From: Phycisphaeraceae bacterium | GTDB taxonomy: Bacteria; Planctomycetota; Phycisphaerae; Phycisphaerales; UBA1924 | Length of the DNA: 64,000 nt | Assembly: GCA_019636695.1 (NCBI GenBank) | Contig: JAHBXD010000006.1 | Coordinates: forward strand, 144,454 to 208,453 | Reading direction: 5' to 3' | In this document: positions 1 through 9,225 of the stretch, one piece after another | Layout: each line of letters begins with the position of its first letter | Position numbering within the stretch: the stretch's first letter is position 1 | The notes under the pieces: model-generated | Seen by the model: the letters and a program-made list of their open reading frames with translations, nothing else | Told to the model about the DNA's origin: nothing | Database searches by the model: none | Position numbers and translations under genes: made by a program

Positions 1-1821
1 GGGCTGCAACTGGTCGAGGATAGGGGCGAGGTGGTTCTCGTAGCGCTTCCATCTCGCGATGCTCTTTTTATAAATGGGTCGGCGAACACTCATGTAGCTC
101 GGCGTGCTGACCACCTTGTCGGCAAGGTTTTCGTGATAATCGATGACGCGGTCATCCCAAGGCTCGCCGATGAAGTCGATCAGTTTTCGGGCCTGGGTGT
201 CCACATCTTCGACAAGATCTTCATATCGAGTCTGCATCCACTCGAGACCGAGGATGTCACGATATTTGAGCCAGGCATTCATGACGGCGGTGTAGAGCCG
301 AGCCGTGCCTTCGAGCGTCTGGAAGAGCACCATACCCGGGTTGGGGTTGAAGCGCTGAAAGAAGCAACTGAGGCAGACGTCTCGGGGATCGCGGAGGGCG
401 AAGAGCACCTTTGCTTCGGGAAAGACGCGACGGATGACGAGGAGACGCCACGTATTGAGCGGGCTTTTGTCGATGAGGCGTTTGCCGTCGAGCGCATCGC
501 CCATGCGCATCTGGGCCTGCTGCCAATAGGCAGCGCGGCAGCGGCGGAGATGCGCATCGGTGAGGTCGGCGAGGTGGTCGGGATAGGGCACGCCGGGAGC
601 AATGCGTAGACGAAGTTCTTCCATAACTTCGCGCACGAGAGGGAGTTCGTCGCTGGTGACGAGATTGGGGTGTGCATCGAGCATCTGCTCGGTGAGGGTT
701 GTGCCGGAGCGCGGGAAGCCGAGGAAGAAAACCGGATCGGGCAGGCCGTCGTCGGGTGATCGAGCGGTCCACGTCGAGAGGATTTCGGGTGTGATCCATC
801 GAGGACCGCGCTCGACCCAGTCGAGGAAGCGTTCAGGCGGATGCCTCTGGGCGGCGGGTGACTGCCCCCACAGCAACTGGCCATCGCGCACGCATGTGAA
901 GGCTTCGTCGTATTGCCCGAGGGAATCGAGGACGTGTCCGAGTTCGATCAGGAGCATGCCGCGATCGGGCGCCTGGCGGGGAGTGCGCGCGGCTTCTTCA
1001 CGGAGCATGGCAGCGGCGTCATCGTGCCGTTTCTGACGGCGAAGCACGCGTGACTTGGTCATAATCGCGACGGCATCGCCGGGAGCGCGTTGCAGAAGTC
1101 GTTCGATGGTGGCCAGGCATTCTTCATCCTGACCGATGCGATCTTGCATGCGGGCAAGGCCGAGGAGCGCACCTGGTGTATCGGGGTCGATGGCGAGCGC
1201 CTGTTCATAGGTCGCGCGTGCGGAGTCGTAGGCTCGCTTCCGCTCGCGGATGGCGGCGAGACGCACGAGGAGTGCTGCGGGCGCTCCGGGCAGCGCGGCG
1301 ACCTGGTCGAGACATTCTTCGGCGTCGTCAAGCCTTTCATGCTCGTTGAGGGCCTGGGCCATGCGAAGCAGTGTCTGGGGCTGGCCTGCCGCAAGATCGA
1401 TTGCTTTGCGGATGGATTTCCGTGCATCGGTGAAGCGACGGGCGCGATTCATCGTGAGGCCGCGCCAGAGTTGGGCATCGGGATCGAGAGGAGCGGCCTC
1501 GACAGCACGCTCGGCAAGCTCCAGGGCTTTGGGGAGGTTGCCCGTGAAGGCGTGCATGCGCGAAAGTGCGATCATCGCGCCGGCGTGCTTCGGGTGTGCG
1601 GCATGCACGGCTTCGCATGCAGCGATGGCCTCGGCGGGTCGCCCGGCGTGGAGGTGGAGTTCCGCGAGGAGCAGGAGCGCCTCGGGGTTTCCCGGGGATT
1701 GACTGAGCACCCTTTGGCAGAGGGATGCGGCTTCACCCAGACGACCAGCGCGGGCCATTGCGGCTGCCTGCTGCAAAGCCCGAGCGATGTCGATCGGTGG
1801 TGGGCCTTCGTACATGCTCAT
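1..1821 (-). CDS. TPR-repeat sulfotransferase (partial, C-terminus off the left edge)
   Basis: The reading frame is open from the ATG at 1821 to base 1, 607 codons, and continues outside the window. The N-terminal ~340 residues are tetratricopeptide-like helices (repeated A-x-x-x-x-P segments with regular Ala/Leu spacing). The C-terminal part is a PAPS-dependent sulfotransferase domain: the 5'-phosphosulfate loop FPRSGTT lies at about residues 369-375 and the 3'-phosphate-binding motif RDPRDVC at about 477-483. The final visible segment (IARWKRYENHLAPIL) is the usual end of the family, so only a few residues are probably missing. Such enzymes move a sulfuryl group from PAPS to a glycan, peptide or lipid; the acceptor cannot be told. 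The start overlaps the stop of the upstream aminotransferase by 4 bp (ATGA), implying translational coupling. Confidence 0.85.
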   Translation of the reverse strand, partial: MSMYEGPPPIDIARALQQAAAMARAGRLGEAASLCQRVLSQSPGNPEALLLLAELHLHAGRPAEAIAACEAVHAAHPKHAGAMIALSRMHAFTGNLPKALELAERAVEAAPLDPDAQLWRGLTMNRARRFTDARKSIRKAIDLAAGQPQTLLRMAQALNEHERLDDAEECLDQVAALPGAPAALLVRLAAIRERKRAYDSARATYEQALAIDPDTPGALLGLARMQDRIGQDEECLATIERLLQRAPGDAVAIMTKSRVLRRQKRHDDAAAMLREEAARTPRQAPDRGMLLIELGHVLDSLGQYDEAFTCVRDGQLLWGQSPAAQRHPPERFLDWVERGPRWITPEILSTWTARSPDDGLPDPVFFLGFPRSGTTLTEQMLDAHPNLVTSDELPLVREVMEELRLRIAPGVPYPDHLADLTDAHLRRCRAAYWQQAQMRMGDALDGKRLIDKSPLNTWRLLVIRRVFPEAKVLFALRDPRDVCLSCFFQRFNPNPGMVLFQTLEGTARLYTAVMNAWLKYRDILGLEWMQTRYEDLVEDVDTQARKLIDFIGEPWDDRVIDYHENLADKVVSTPSYMSVRRPIYKKSIARWKRYENHLAPILDQLQP

Positions 1822-3074
1822 CGCAGATCCGAGAGAAACTTGGACATGAGGTCGATCCCCCTATGGATGGTCTCTTCAGAACATGCGAAGCTCAGGCGGA
1901 TGTGGTTGCGTCCGATACCGCCAAACTCTTCGCCCGGGATCGCCGCGAGGCCGATTTCCTCCAGCATCGCCTCGCAGAAGTCCACACTTGAGCGGATGAT
2001 GCGCCCGGTGGGGGTCGTTTTGCCGAACGCGGCGGAGATGTCAGGAAATGCGTAGAACGCTCCGGTTGGTCGCGGGGTCTGCACCTGGGGTAAACCCGAG
2101 AGGCGTTCGGTCATGACAACTGCACGTCGCGCGAAGGCCGCACGCATAGATTCGACATCGTCGGCGCACTGCGTGAGGGCCGCGCGAATCGCGGGATAGA
2201 CGAAGCTGGTGATGTTGGTGCTCATCTGGCCCTGCAGGGTGCCGAGGGCATTGATGAGGCGCAGGCCGAATTCTCCTTGGGCGGCGGCGTATCCCGCACG
2301 CCATCCGGTCATGGCGTAAGCCTTGCTGAGACCGTTGACGGTGACCGTTCGTTCGGCGAGTTGGGGGATCGAGCCTATGGAGAAGTGCGCGATGCCGCCG
2401 AAGATGATTTTTTCGTAAATTTCATCGGAAATCACGACAAGATCGGGCGCGATGGATACGGCAGCGTCGACAAGCACTGCGGCGATGTCGCGCAGTTCGG
2501 ACTCGGTGTACATGGTGCCGCAGGGATTACTCGGCGAGTTGAGCATGACCGCGCGTGTGCGGGGCGTAATGGCCTGACGGAGCTGCGCCGGGGTCATTTT
2601 GAAGTCGGACTCGACAGTGGTGTGGACCTCGACGACTTCGGCGCCTGCGAGCCGGGCAATGGGAGCGTAACTGACCCAACTTGGGGTCTGGAGGATGAAC
2701 TCGCGGGGTGCTTCGCCTGGGCAGGTGTGATCAAAGAGGCATTGAAAGAGGTTGTAGAGCGCGTGTTTGCCGCCACTGGTAATGGCGATGTGCTCCGGCG
2801 TGACCCCCGCGAGGCCGTTCTCGGTTCGGAGTTTTGCGGCGATGACCGCGCGTGTTTCGGGGTCGCCGAGGGTGGGCATGTATTTCGTCTGGCCCGCGAG
2901 GAGTGCATCGATCGCGGCTTGCTTGATCTGCCGGGGGGTGTCGAAATCCGGCTCGCCGAGCGTGAACTGAAGGATCTCTCGCCCCTGGCGGGTGAGGGCC
3001 TTGGCGCGATTGGCCATGGCAATGGTCGCCGAAGGCTGAAGGGAGGAGACACGCCGGGCTACGGAGAGGGCCAT
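1818..3074 (-). CDS. Class I/II PLP-dependent aminotransferase (aspartate aminotransferase-like)
   Basis: About 418 residues, the normal length for fold-type I aspartate/aromatic aminotransferases. Family landmarks are GEPDFDTP near the N-terminus, NSPSNPCG in the middle, the DEIYEKI segment, and the PLP-lysine motif NGLSKAYAMTGWRAGY, whose Lys would form the internal aldimine. The C-terminal RLSFACSEE carries the Arg that binds the substrate alpha-carboxylate. It transfers amino groups between an amino acid and a 2-oxoacid in the cytosol; the precise substrate pair is not resolved. The ATG at 3074 was preferred to the one at 3092 because homologues begin close to the ALSVARRV segment; no strong ribosome-binding site favours either. 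The gene is followed, with a 4-bp overlap, by the sulfotransferase. Confidence 0.9.
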   Translation of the reverse strand: MALSVARRVSSLQPSATIAMANRAKALTRQGREILQFTLGEPDFDTPRQIKQAAIDALLAGQTKYMPTLGDPETRAVIAAKLRTENGLAGVTPEHIAITSGGKHALYNLFQCLFDHTCPGEAPREFILQTPSWVSYAPIARLAGAEVVEVHTTVESDFKMTPAQLRQAITPRTRAVMLNSPSNPCGTMYTESELRDIAAVLVDAAVSIAPDLVVISDEIYEKIIFGGIAHFSIGSIPQLAERTVTVNGLSKAYAMTGWRAGYAAAQGEFGLRLINALGTLQGQMSTNITSFVYPAIRAALTQCADDVESMRAAFARRAVVMTERLSGLPQVQTPRPTGAFYAFPDISAAFGKTTPTGRIIRSSVDFCEAMLEEIGLAAIPGEEFGGIGRNHIRLSFACSEETIHRGIDLMSKFLSDLR

Positions 3075-3224
3075 GGAAGAGGGTAGAAGCAATGGGCGAA
3101 AAACGCTGCGGCAGGAGGGTTGGTGTGGATAGGGGGGTTGAGGGTGGGTTGATCCCGGATCGGCCGCGGTCTACCATTTCGTTCGTCCAGAATCCGAACA
3201 AGTACTGACCCGGAAGCCCGACTG

Positions 3225-3491
3225 ATGATTTCCGCCGAGAAGCGTAAGAACGCCGTTAAGACCTTCGCCCGTCACGATACGGACACGGGATCTCCCGAGG
3301 TGCAGATTTCGGTGCTGACGGAACGGATCAAGGATCTGGCCGAGCACATTCGGAGCAATCGTCTGGATTTCCATTCTCGCCGCGGTCTGGTGCAGATGGT
3401 GAGCAAGCGGAATAAGCTGCTGCGTTATCTTGCCCGTACGGATGCGGCGAAGTACCAGGAGACGATCAAGCGTCTCGGGTTGCGTAAGTAG
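3225..3491 (+). CDS. rpsO: 30S ribosomal protein S15
   Basis: 88 residues, the canonical length. It carries the S15 signature (RHDTDTGSPEVQ, then LTERIKDLAEHIRSNRLDFHSRRGL shortened here to its central HSRRGL motif) and ends with the usual RLGLRK. S15 binds the central domain of 16S rRNA and nucleates platform assembly of the small subunit. It sits directly upstream of pnp in the same orientation, the classic rpsO-pnp arrangement, with a 248-bp spacer that contains two stem-loops. A purine-rich GGAAG lies about 9 bases before the ATG. Confidence 0.98.
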   Translation: MISAEKRKNAVKTFARHDTDTGSPEVQISVLTERIKDLAEHIRSNRLDFHSRRGLVQMVSKRNKLLRYLARTDAAKYQETIKRLGLRK

Positions 3492-3499
3492 TGGTATCG

Positions 3500-3530
3500 G
3501 TCTCGCGGGCGTGAAGTCGGCGAGACTTTT
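3500..3530 (+). terminator. Candidate terminator after rpsO
   Basis: A perfect 7-bp stem (GTCTCGC at 3500-3506 pairs with GCGAGAC at 3520-3526) with a 13-base loop is followed by TTTT. It sits 8 bases after the rpsO stop codon. The T-run is short, so it may be partial and let some transcripts read into pnp. Confidence 0.5.
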
Positions 3531-3576
3531 CGTGTATCGGGTAGATAGGGCGTCCCTGTCTTGCTCAGCGGCAGTG

Positions 3577-3604
3577 GGCGCGCGGCAGTGTGCTGCCCCG
3601 CGCC
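3577..3604 (+). promoter_or_regulatory. Strong stem-loop in the rpsO-pnp spacer (possible pnp leader element)
   Basis: A 12-bp GC-rich stem with a single mismatch (3577-3588 pairs with 3593-3604) is closed by a TGTG tetraloop. There is no T-run after it, so it is not a typical terminator. In enterobacteria the pnp leader holds an RNase III-processed hairpin used for autoregulation. A comparable role here is inferred from position and structure only. Confidence 0.45.
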
Positions 3605-3739
3605 TTCTGCCTCTGCGGCGAATCGGGCGGGGTTTGCCGACGGTCAACCTGGATCGAGTGCGCCTGATGTGCCGACGAGTTGCGTGCGGCATCGGCGCGG
3701 TCGATCCGTCAAGGGCTGAGACGGCCCAGAGGCAGAACG

Positions 3740-5941
3740 ATGGTCAAAACAAGTGCGTTGCTCGGAACGGTCGTGGTCGAGAAGGAGATCGGCGGTCGCA
3801 TGCTTTCGTTCGCGACCGGCAAAGTGGCCAAGCTCGCGACGAGCTGCATCATCGCGACCTATGGCGAGACCTCGGTGCTTGCGACGGTGATGCGTGCCGC
3901 GCCGCGGGAAGGTCTGGATTTTTTCCCTCTGTCGGTGGACTACCGCGAGAAGCTGTCGGCGGCAGGGAAGTTCCCGGGTGGGTTCCGCAAGCGTGAGGGC
4001 GCACCGAACGAGAAGGAAGTTCTGACGATGCGGATGATCGACCGCCCGATCAGGCCGCTGTTCCCGGATGGGTTTGTCGATGAAATCCAGATTCAGTGCT
4101 GGGTGATGAGCCACGACGGCGAGAATGACAGCGACGTTCTGGCGGGGACGGCGGCTTCGGCCGCGCTTGCGATCAGCAGCGCCCCCTTTGAGGGACCGAC
4201 CGCGACGGTGCGTGTCGCGCGGATTCACACGGAAGACGGCCCGACGCTGGTGATCAACCCGACCGTGAGCCAGATGGAGTACTCTGATCTTGACCTTGTG
4301 CTCGCAGGGCATAAGGACGGCATCAACATGATCGAAGTCGGCGCTGCGGAGATCAGCGAGGCCGACATGGTCGCCGCGATTGAGTTCGGCTATGCCGCGA
4401 TCAAAGAGATCCTGGCGTTGATCGATGAACTTGTCGCGAAGGTCGGCCAGGCGAAGACGATTCTGCACGAACCGATGCTTCCGCCGAAGGAAATCGCAGA
4501 AGAGGTGCGAATGCTCGCGGAGAAGGATCTGCTGGCAGCGCGTCAGATTCCCGGCAAGGCCGAGCGCAGCGCGAAGGTGGATGAGGTTCGAAAGAAACTG
4601 ATCGAAGAGCATTTCCCGCTGAACACGGGCGGCACGTATGAAGTGTATTCCGAGTCGTTGAAGCGGCAGAAGTGGGCCAAAGAGGCCTTCCGGACGCTTG
4701 AAAAGAAACTGACGCGGAAGCTGATTCTTGAGAAGGGGATCCGTGCTGACGGTCGCAAGCCGACAGAGATCCGGCCGATCGAGTGCCAGGTGGGCGTTTT
4801 CGCCCGGACGCACGGGTCAGCGCTCTTTCAGCGAGGTGAGACGCAGAGCCTGGTGAGCTGCACGCTGGGAACGGCACGTGACGAGCAGATCGTGGACGGC
4901 CTGCTGCCTGAATACAGCAAGAAGTTCACGCTGCATTACAATTTCCCGCCGTTCTGCACGGGTGAGGCCGGGCGCATCACAGGTCCGGGACGTCGAGAGA
5001 TCGGGCACGGCGCGCTCGCGGAGCGTTCGTTGATGGGGATTCTGCCGAGTCCGGAGGAGTTTCCGTACACCATTCGCCTGATCAGTGACATCACGGAGAG
5101 TAACGGCTCTTCGTCGATGGCTTCGGTGTGCGGCGGGTGCCTTGCGTTGATGGATGCGGGCGTGCCGATCAAGGCGACTTGCGCGGGCATCAGCGTCGGG
5201 TGGTTCAGCGACGAGAAGAACACCCTTTTCGTGACGGACATCATCGGCGAGGAAGACTTCTTCGGCGACATGGACTTCAAGGTGTCGGGCACGCGGGAGG
5301 GAATCACGGGGATTCAGCTTGACCTCAAGGCTCGCGGGCTGACGATCTCGCAGGTGGAGCAGATTTTCGCACAGGCCCGCCAAGGCAGGCTGCAGATCAT
5401 CGAGACGATCGAAGCCGCGATGCCCGCACCTCGGGCGGATATCTCGGTGTATGCCCCTCGCCTGGTCACGATCCAGATCGATCCGGAGAAGATCGGCAAG
5501 TTGATCGGCCCGGGCGGCAAGATGATTCGCGCGCTTCAGGACAAATACGGTGTGACCATCGACGTGGAAGATGACGGCACCGTGATGGTTTCAGCGCCCA
5601 ACGGCGAGACGATCGACGCCGCGCGTGCGGAGATCGAAGCGTTGTGCGCGGAAATCAAGGTCGGGACGATCTTCACCGGCAAGGTGGTAAGCACCAAGGA
5701 CTTCGGCGCCTTCATCGAACTTGCGCCAGGCACCGACGGCATGTGCCATATCTCTGAACTTGCCGAGGGATATGTCAAGAGCGTGTCGGATGTCGTGAAG
5801 ATCGGCGACATGGTGAAGGTGAAAGTGATACTGGTGGATGACCAGGGCCGCATCAAGCTCAGCCGCAAGCAGGCGCTGCTTGATCTGCGAGCGCAAGCGG
5901 AATCCCCGGTTATTCAGGCGCCGGCGGGCAATCCGGCCTGA
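3740..5941 (+). CDS. pnp: Polyribonucleotide nucleotidyltransferase (PNPase)
   Basis: 733 residues with the full PNPase layout: two RNase PH domains (MRMIDRPIRPLFP in the first; FPPFCTGEAGR and GRREIGHGALAERSL in the second, catalytic one) separated by a helical domain. A KH domain follows with GKLIGPGGKMI (about residues 590-600), then an S1 domain (GTIFTGKVVSTKDFGAFIEL). It degrades RNA 3' to 5' phosphorolytically and can add tails; it normally acts as a trimer and as a degradosome component. The ATG at 3740, preceded by AGAGGCAG, was chosen because the upstream extension to 3680 has no family similarity. The C-terminus ends soon after the S1 domain, as is usual. Confidence 0.97.
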   Translation: MVKTSALLGTVVVEKEIGGRMLSFATGKVAKLATSCIIATYGETSVLATVMRAAPREGLDFFPLSVDYREKLSAAGKFPGGFRKREGAPNEKEVLTMRMIDRPIRPLFPDGFVDEIQIQCWVMSHDGENDSDVLAGTAASAALAISSAPFEGPTATVRVARIHTEDGPTLVINPTVSQMEYSDLDLVLAGHKDGINMIEVGAAEISEADMVAAIEFGYAAIKEILALIDELVAKVGQAKTILHEPMLPPKEIAEEVRMLAEKDLLAARQIPGKAERSAKVDEVRKKLIEEHFPLNTGGTYEVYSESLKRQKWAKEAFRTLEKKLTRKLILEKGIRADGRKPTEIRPIECQVGVFARTHGSALFQRGETQSLVSCTLGTARDEQIVDGLLPEYSKKFTLHYNFPPFCTGEAGRITGPGRREIGHGALAERSLMGILPSPEEFPYTIRLISDITESNGSSSMASVCGGCLALMDAGVPIKATCAGISVGWFSDEKNTLFVTDIIGEEDFFGDMDFKVSGTREGITGIQLDLKARGLTISQVEQIFAQARQGRLQIIETIEAAMPAPRADISVYAPRLVTIQIDPEKIGKLIGPGGKMIRALQDKYGVTIDVEDDGTVMVSAPNGETIDAARAEIEALCAEIKVGTIFTGKVVSTKDFGAFIELAPGTDGMCHISELAEGYVKSVSDVVKIGDMVKVKVILVDDQGRIKLSRKQALLDLRAQAESPVIQAPAGNPA

Positions 5942-5979
5942 TTGCCCCCCCAAAGAGGGGTGCGTGTTTAAGTATTGAG

Positions 5980-6016
5980 CGGCGGAGAGGGATGTCCTCT
6001 TCGCCGTTTCTTCTTG
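5980..6016 (+). terminator. Rho-independent terminator of pnp
   Basis: Bases 5980-5991 pair with 5995-6006 in a 12-bp stem (ten Watson-Crick and two G-U pairs) with an ATG triloop. A T-rich run (TTTCTTCTT) follows. It starts 39 bases after the pnp stop codon. Confidence 0.8.
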
Positions 6017-6166
6017 CACGGACCGGGAAGAAGCTGGTAAAATAGGTAATGTCGAAGGTTTGCTGAGGCCGGGGATCCCTCCTCCCCGCGACCTTGCGTG
6101 ACCCGGCAGGCCATGAACGCGCCGCGTTTTCGGCTGTGGTCCGCCAACCTTCATCGAGGGACCGCC

Positions 6167-6454
6167 ATGAGCGATCACCCAGCGACTCAGCTCACAGGCG
6201 TGCGTGGCACGGTCAAGTGGTTTGATCCACGGAAAGGGTTCGGGTTTATCACCGGTCCTGAGGGTCAGGATATTTTTGTCCACTACTCCGTCATCGAGGG
6301 AGACGGGTTTCGGGTGCTTAAGGACGGGAGCCACGTGATTTATGACGCTTCGCAGACGGATAAGGGATGGAAGGCGACGCGCGTGACTCGCGACGAAGGC
6401 ATTGAAATTACGGTGCTGCCTCGCAGGAACTACACACGATCGCCTCGACGCTGA
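6167..6454 (+). CDS. Cold-shock domain protein
   Basis: 95 residues. A cold-shock domain spans about residues 12-75 with both nucleic-acid binding motifs: RNP1 as KGFGFIT and RNP2 as [22 protein letters not shown] is diagnostic. The basic C-terminal tail ([10 protein letters not shown]) would add nonspecific RNA affinity. Such proteins bind single-stranded RNA/DNA and melt RNA structure. The ATG at 6167 follows GAGGG with a 6-base spacer; an in-frame start at 6098 lacks one. It stands alone between the pnp terminator and the convergent metal transporter operon. Confidence 0.92.
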   Translation: MSDHPATQLTGVRGTVKWFDPRKGFGFITGPEGQDIFVHYSVIEGDGFRVLKDGSHVIYDASQTDKGWKATRVTRDEGIEITVLPRRNYTRSPRR

Positions 6455-6481
6455 CCGAATGATTGCAAGGCTTCGCAGCGA

Positions 6482-7849
6482 TCAGGGGATCTGCCGGTCG
6501 TGCGGATCGAGTTCGCCGTGCTCTCGCTGGGGCATGATGCGGCCGGAGGCGTCGCGGAGATGCTCGAGACGTTCGGCGGTGGGGTGGACGTGGTCGGGCC
6601 TGATGCCGAGTTCCCGCACGAGAAACAACTCCCAGAGCCGATGACTTCGCACGATGGTTCGTGCCTCTTCGCGGCCTTTGTCGGTCAGTCGTATCACACC
6701 GGCAGGAGCATTCACGACGTGCCCTGATCGGCGGGCGGCCGAAATGCCCAAGCGTGCGGCACGGGCCGAAGCGAGAGATCGCCTGATCGTTTCGAACGAC
6801 AGGCCTTGGTTCTGGCCAAGTTCTTCAGCACGATAGACCATCGCGATGACGTCTTCGCGTGCGATGCGGCGTTCGAGCGCGGTGCGACGGCGACGGACGG
6901 AGATCAACCCCTGCCCCGGTGCGGCGATCATCGCCGCCACGAGGAGGAGGCCCGCGATGACCGTCGCGGAACCGGAAACGATGAGTGAGCCTTCGAACCC
7001 CAGCCACCCGGGCCCGAATGCCCCGACGATGTATCCGATGAGGCCGCTTGCGGCGGCGAAGGCACCGCTCAAGCGGATCTGGTGCTTGAGTTTGTCGGTG
7101 CAGAGCCGGGCGGTGGCGCCGGGACAAATGAGCATGGCAATGACCAGAATAGAACCGATGGCCTCAAAACTGACCACCGTTGCGGCGGCGATCAGGACCA
7201 TCAGGCCACGCGTGATCCACACGGGGGAAAACCCGAGCGAGCCGGCAAGCCCTGGATCGAAGGCCGCGAGGGCAAGTTCTTTGTGAAAGAGCCTTAGGCA
7301 GATGACGGTGACCAGGAGCGTGCAGGCGAGCGCAACGACCTGAGAAGGCACTCCGCCGACTGCGTGCCCTTCGGGCGAGACGTATCCGACCAGCGTTGCC
7401 CATGTGAAGAATTGGGACCATTCGGCGGGGGGGTACCAGATGATCGTTTCGGGCTGGCCGTACAGGACGCAATCGGCATCGAGATCGACATTTTCGGCGC
7501 TAGCAAGGCGAAGCAGGAGTACGCCCGCCGCAAAAAGCACGCAGAAGACGACACCCATCGCGGCGCTGCGCTCGACGCGTCCGTAGCGGCAGAGGGCATC
7601 GATCAGGATGACCGCCACGACACCGGCGCCAGCAGCCCCGAGGAACATGGGGAACGCATCTCGACTGCCGGTGAGCAGGAAGGCGAGGACGATTCCGGGG
7701 AGAACACTGTGGGCGATGGCATCGCCCATGAGGCTTTCTCGGCGCAGTACAAGGTAGTTGCCAAGCAACCCGCAGGTGAGGCAGGCCAAGGTGAGGGCAA
7801 GCATCGCCGGGAGATCTACGGCGATAAAGGTGTAGGTGCTCTCATTCAT
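6482..7849 (-). CDS. Metal ABC transporter permease with fused DtxR/MntR-like domain (permease 2)
   Basis: 455 residues. The first ~285 form an ABC-3 family permease (eight or nine hydrophobic helices; GDAIAHSVLPGIVLAF near residue 45 is the conserved loop of Zn/Mn permeases). The remaining ~160 residues are cytosolic and read as a DtxR/MntR-type winged helix plus dimerization segment: IRLTDKGREEA, then RSHRLWELFLVRELG and AERLEHL. The last motif matches the E-x-x-E-H metal ligands of MntR, while the N-terminal D-x-x-E ligand pair looks incomplete. It is the last gene of a four-gene operon and overlaps permease 1 by 4 bp. It probably moves Mn2+ or Zn2+; the metal cannot be assigned from sequence. 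Confidence 0.88.
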   Translation of the reverse strand: MNESTYTFIAVDLPAMLALTLACLTCGLLGNYLVLRRESLMGDAIAHSVLPGIVLAFLLTGSRDAFPMFLGAAGAGVVAVILIDALCRYGRVERSAAMGVVFCVLFAAGVLLLRLASAENVDLDADCVLYGQPETIIWYPPAEWSQFFTWATLVGYVSPEGHAVGGVPSQVVALACTLLVTVICLRLFHKELALAAFDPGLAGSLGFSPVWITRGLMVLIAAATVVSFEAIGSILVIAMLICPGATARLCTDKLKHQIRLSGAFAAASGLIGYIVGAFGPGWLGFEGSLIVSGSATVIAGLLLVAAMIAAPGQGLISVRRRRTALERRIAREDVIAMVYRAEELGQNQGLSFETIRRSLASARAARLGISAARRSGHVVNAPAGVIRLTDKGREEARTIVRSHRLWELFLVRELGIRPDHVHPTAERLEHLRDASGRIMPQREHGELDPHDRQIP

Positions 7850-9225
7850 GGGCGGCCTCGCGCGGTCAGCGGGTGAGCGCTGGGAGGCAGCCCGGAGCGT
7901 TCAGCATCGTCTGAGAGAGCTTTTTCCAGATCGGCGATGAGGGAAGGGTCGAGCACGTGTTCTACAAGGTCGGCAGACCAGTCGACGTGAGACGGGGCGA
8001 TCTCGGCATAGTGCATCAGGTATTGCTCCCACAGGCGGTGGTTACGCACGACGCGGAGCGCATTTTCCAGGCCGCGAGGGGTGAGGGTGATCCCGTCTGT
8101 GCTGCGAGAAATCAAGCCCTGACTGCGTGCAAGCAGGATGGCCAGACGCCCGCTCAGCGGTGATGCGCCGGCGTGTCGGATGACGGCATGCGGATCGGCT
8201 GCGATGGAAGGTTCGACCAGTTCCTTGAGTTCAAGCATGGCTCGAAGGACATGGTCGCGTGTGATACGGAAGCGAAGGACGAAACGCCGTGCCGCTGCGG
8301 CGAGCAGGCCGCGACGCGGGGCAAACGCCATGCTGACGAGAAAGAACAGGCCTGATGTCAGGACGATGACGGCTCCGGCGGGCATTCGAGGCAGAAGCGA
8401 AGAAGCGGCAGCGCCGAAATACCCACCTGCCAAACCGATTCCTCCCGCAATCCAGAGGAGGCGATCGAGTCGGTCACTCCAGAATCGCGCTGCAGCGGGG
8501 GGGATGATGAGAATAGCGACGACAAGGAGCAAGCCGACGGCTTGGAGACCGACCACGAGCACGACGAGGACCATCGCCAGGATCAGGTAGTCAAGGGTGT
8601 TTGTCGGCCATCCCTGGGCACGAGCGAAGGTTTCGTCAAAGCAGAGCAGGCGGAACTCTTTGAGCAGGAGACTGACTAGGATGATCGAGGCGATCGCGAT
8701 TGCGCCGATGTTCGCGGCATCAGATGCCTGCATGGCGGCGGTCTGGCCATAAATGAACGTTTTGAGTCCGCCTTCCTTTCCTGTGCTCATGCCCTGAATC
8801 AGACCGAGGAGCACGGTTCCGAAACCGAAGAAGACGCTCAATACGATGCCGATGGCGGCATCTTCGCCCAGACGTGTCCAGCGTGCGATCGCATGAATCG
8901 CCAGCAATCCTGCTATGCCGCCTGCCGCGGCACCCGCGAGCAGCAGGGGGGTTGAGCGCCCGTGGCCAGCCAGGGCGACACCCACCATGAATGCGAGTGC
9001 GATGCCAGGGAGCGCAGCGTGGCTAAGGGCATCGGCCACGAGGGCGCGACGCCGGAAGAGCGCAAACGTGCCGACAATGCCGCCGGCAAGACCGAGGAGA
9101 GCAGCGCCGACGATGACGACGGTGGTGTTGTATCCGGCTCGCAACGTCAGGGTGCGCACAATATCTGCGAGCGAAGGCCATTCGATCGCAACGTCGGTGA
9201 TTGCGCCGAGCGATGCGTGGATCAC
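7846..9225 (-). CDS. Metal ABC transporter permease with fused DtxR/MntR-like domain (permease 1)
   Basis: 459 residues. The membrane half (to about residue 310) is an ABC-3 permease with the motif [16 protein letters not shown] and many hydrophobic helices. The C-terminal half holds a DtxR-like winged helix ([17 protein letters not shown], then [11 protein letters not shown]) and the dimerization segment [16 protein letters not shown], followed by DLVEHVLD, where the D-x-x-E-H pattern recalls MntR metal ligands. It overlaps the ATPase gene upstream and permease 2 downstream by 4 bp each. Both permeases have the same architecture, so the transporter would be a heterodimer presenting two regulator-like domains in the cytosol. 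Confidence 0.88.
   Translation of the reverse strand: MIHASLGAITDVAIEWPSLADIVRTLTLRAGYNTTVVIVGAALLGLAGGIVGTFALFRRRALVADALSHAALPGIALAFMVGVALAGHGRSTPLLLAGAAAGGIAGLLAIHAIARWTRLGEDAAIGIVLSVFFGFGTVLLGLIQGMSTGKEGGLKTFIYGQTAAMQASDAANIGAIAIASIILVSLLLKEFRLLCFDETFARAQGWPTNTLDYLILAMVLVVLVVGLQAVGLLLVVAILIIPPAAARFWSDRLDRLLWIAGGIGLAGGYFGAAASSLLPRMPAGAVIVLTSGLFFLVSMAFAPRRGLLAAAARRFVLRFRITRDHVLRAMLELKELVEPSIAADPHAVIRHAGASPLSGRLAILLARSQGLISRSTDGITLTPRGLENALRVVRNHRLWEQYLMHYAEIAPSHVDWSADLVEHVLDPSLIADLEKALSDDAERSGLPPSAHPLTARGRP

Noticed and set aside
2277..3086. Open frame antisense to the aminotransferase (269 codons)
   Set aside because: Mirror of a clearly conserved gene; composition is that of an antisense frame.
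3644..4813. Long open frame antisense to pnp (389 codons)
   Set aside because: It lies opposite conserved PNPase sequence, is Arg/His-rich, and is explained by GC-rich codon bias.
5945..5960. CCCC/GGGG pairing just after pnp as terminator
   Set aside because: Only a 4-bp stem without a T-run; the 12-bp hairpin at 5980 is far better.
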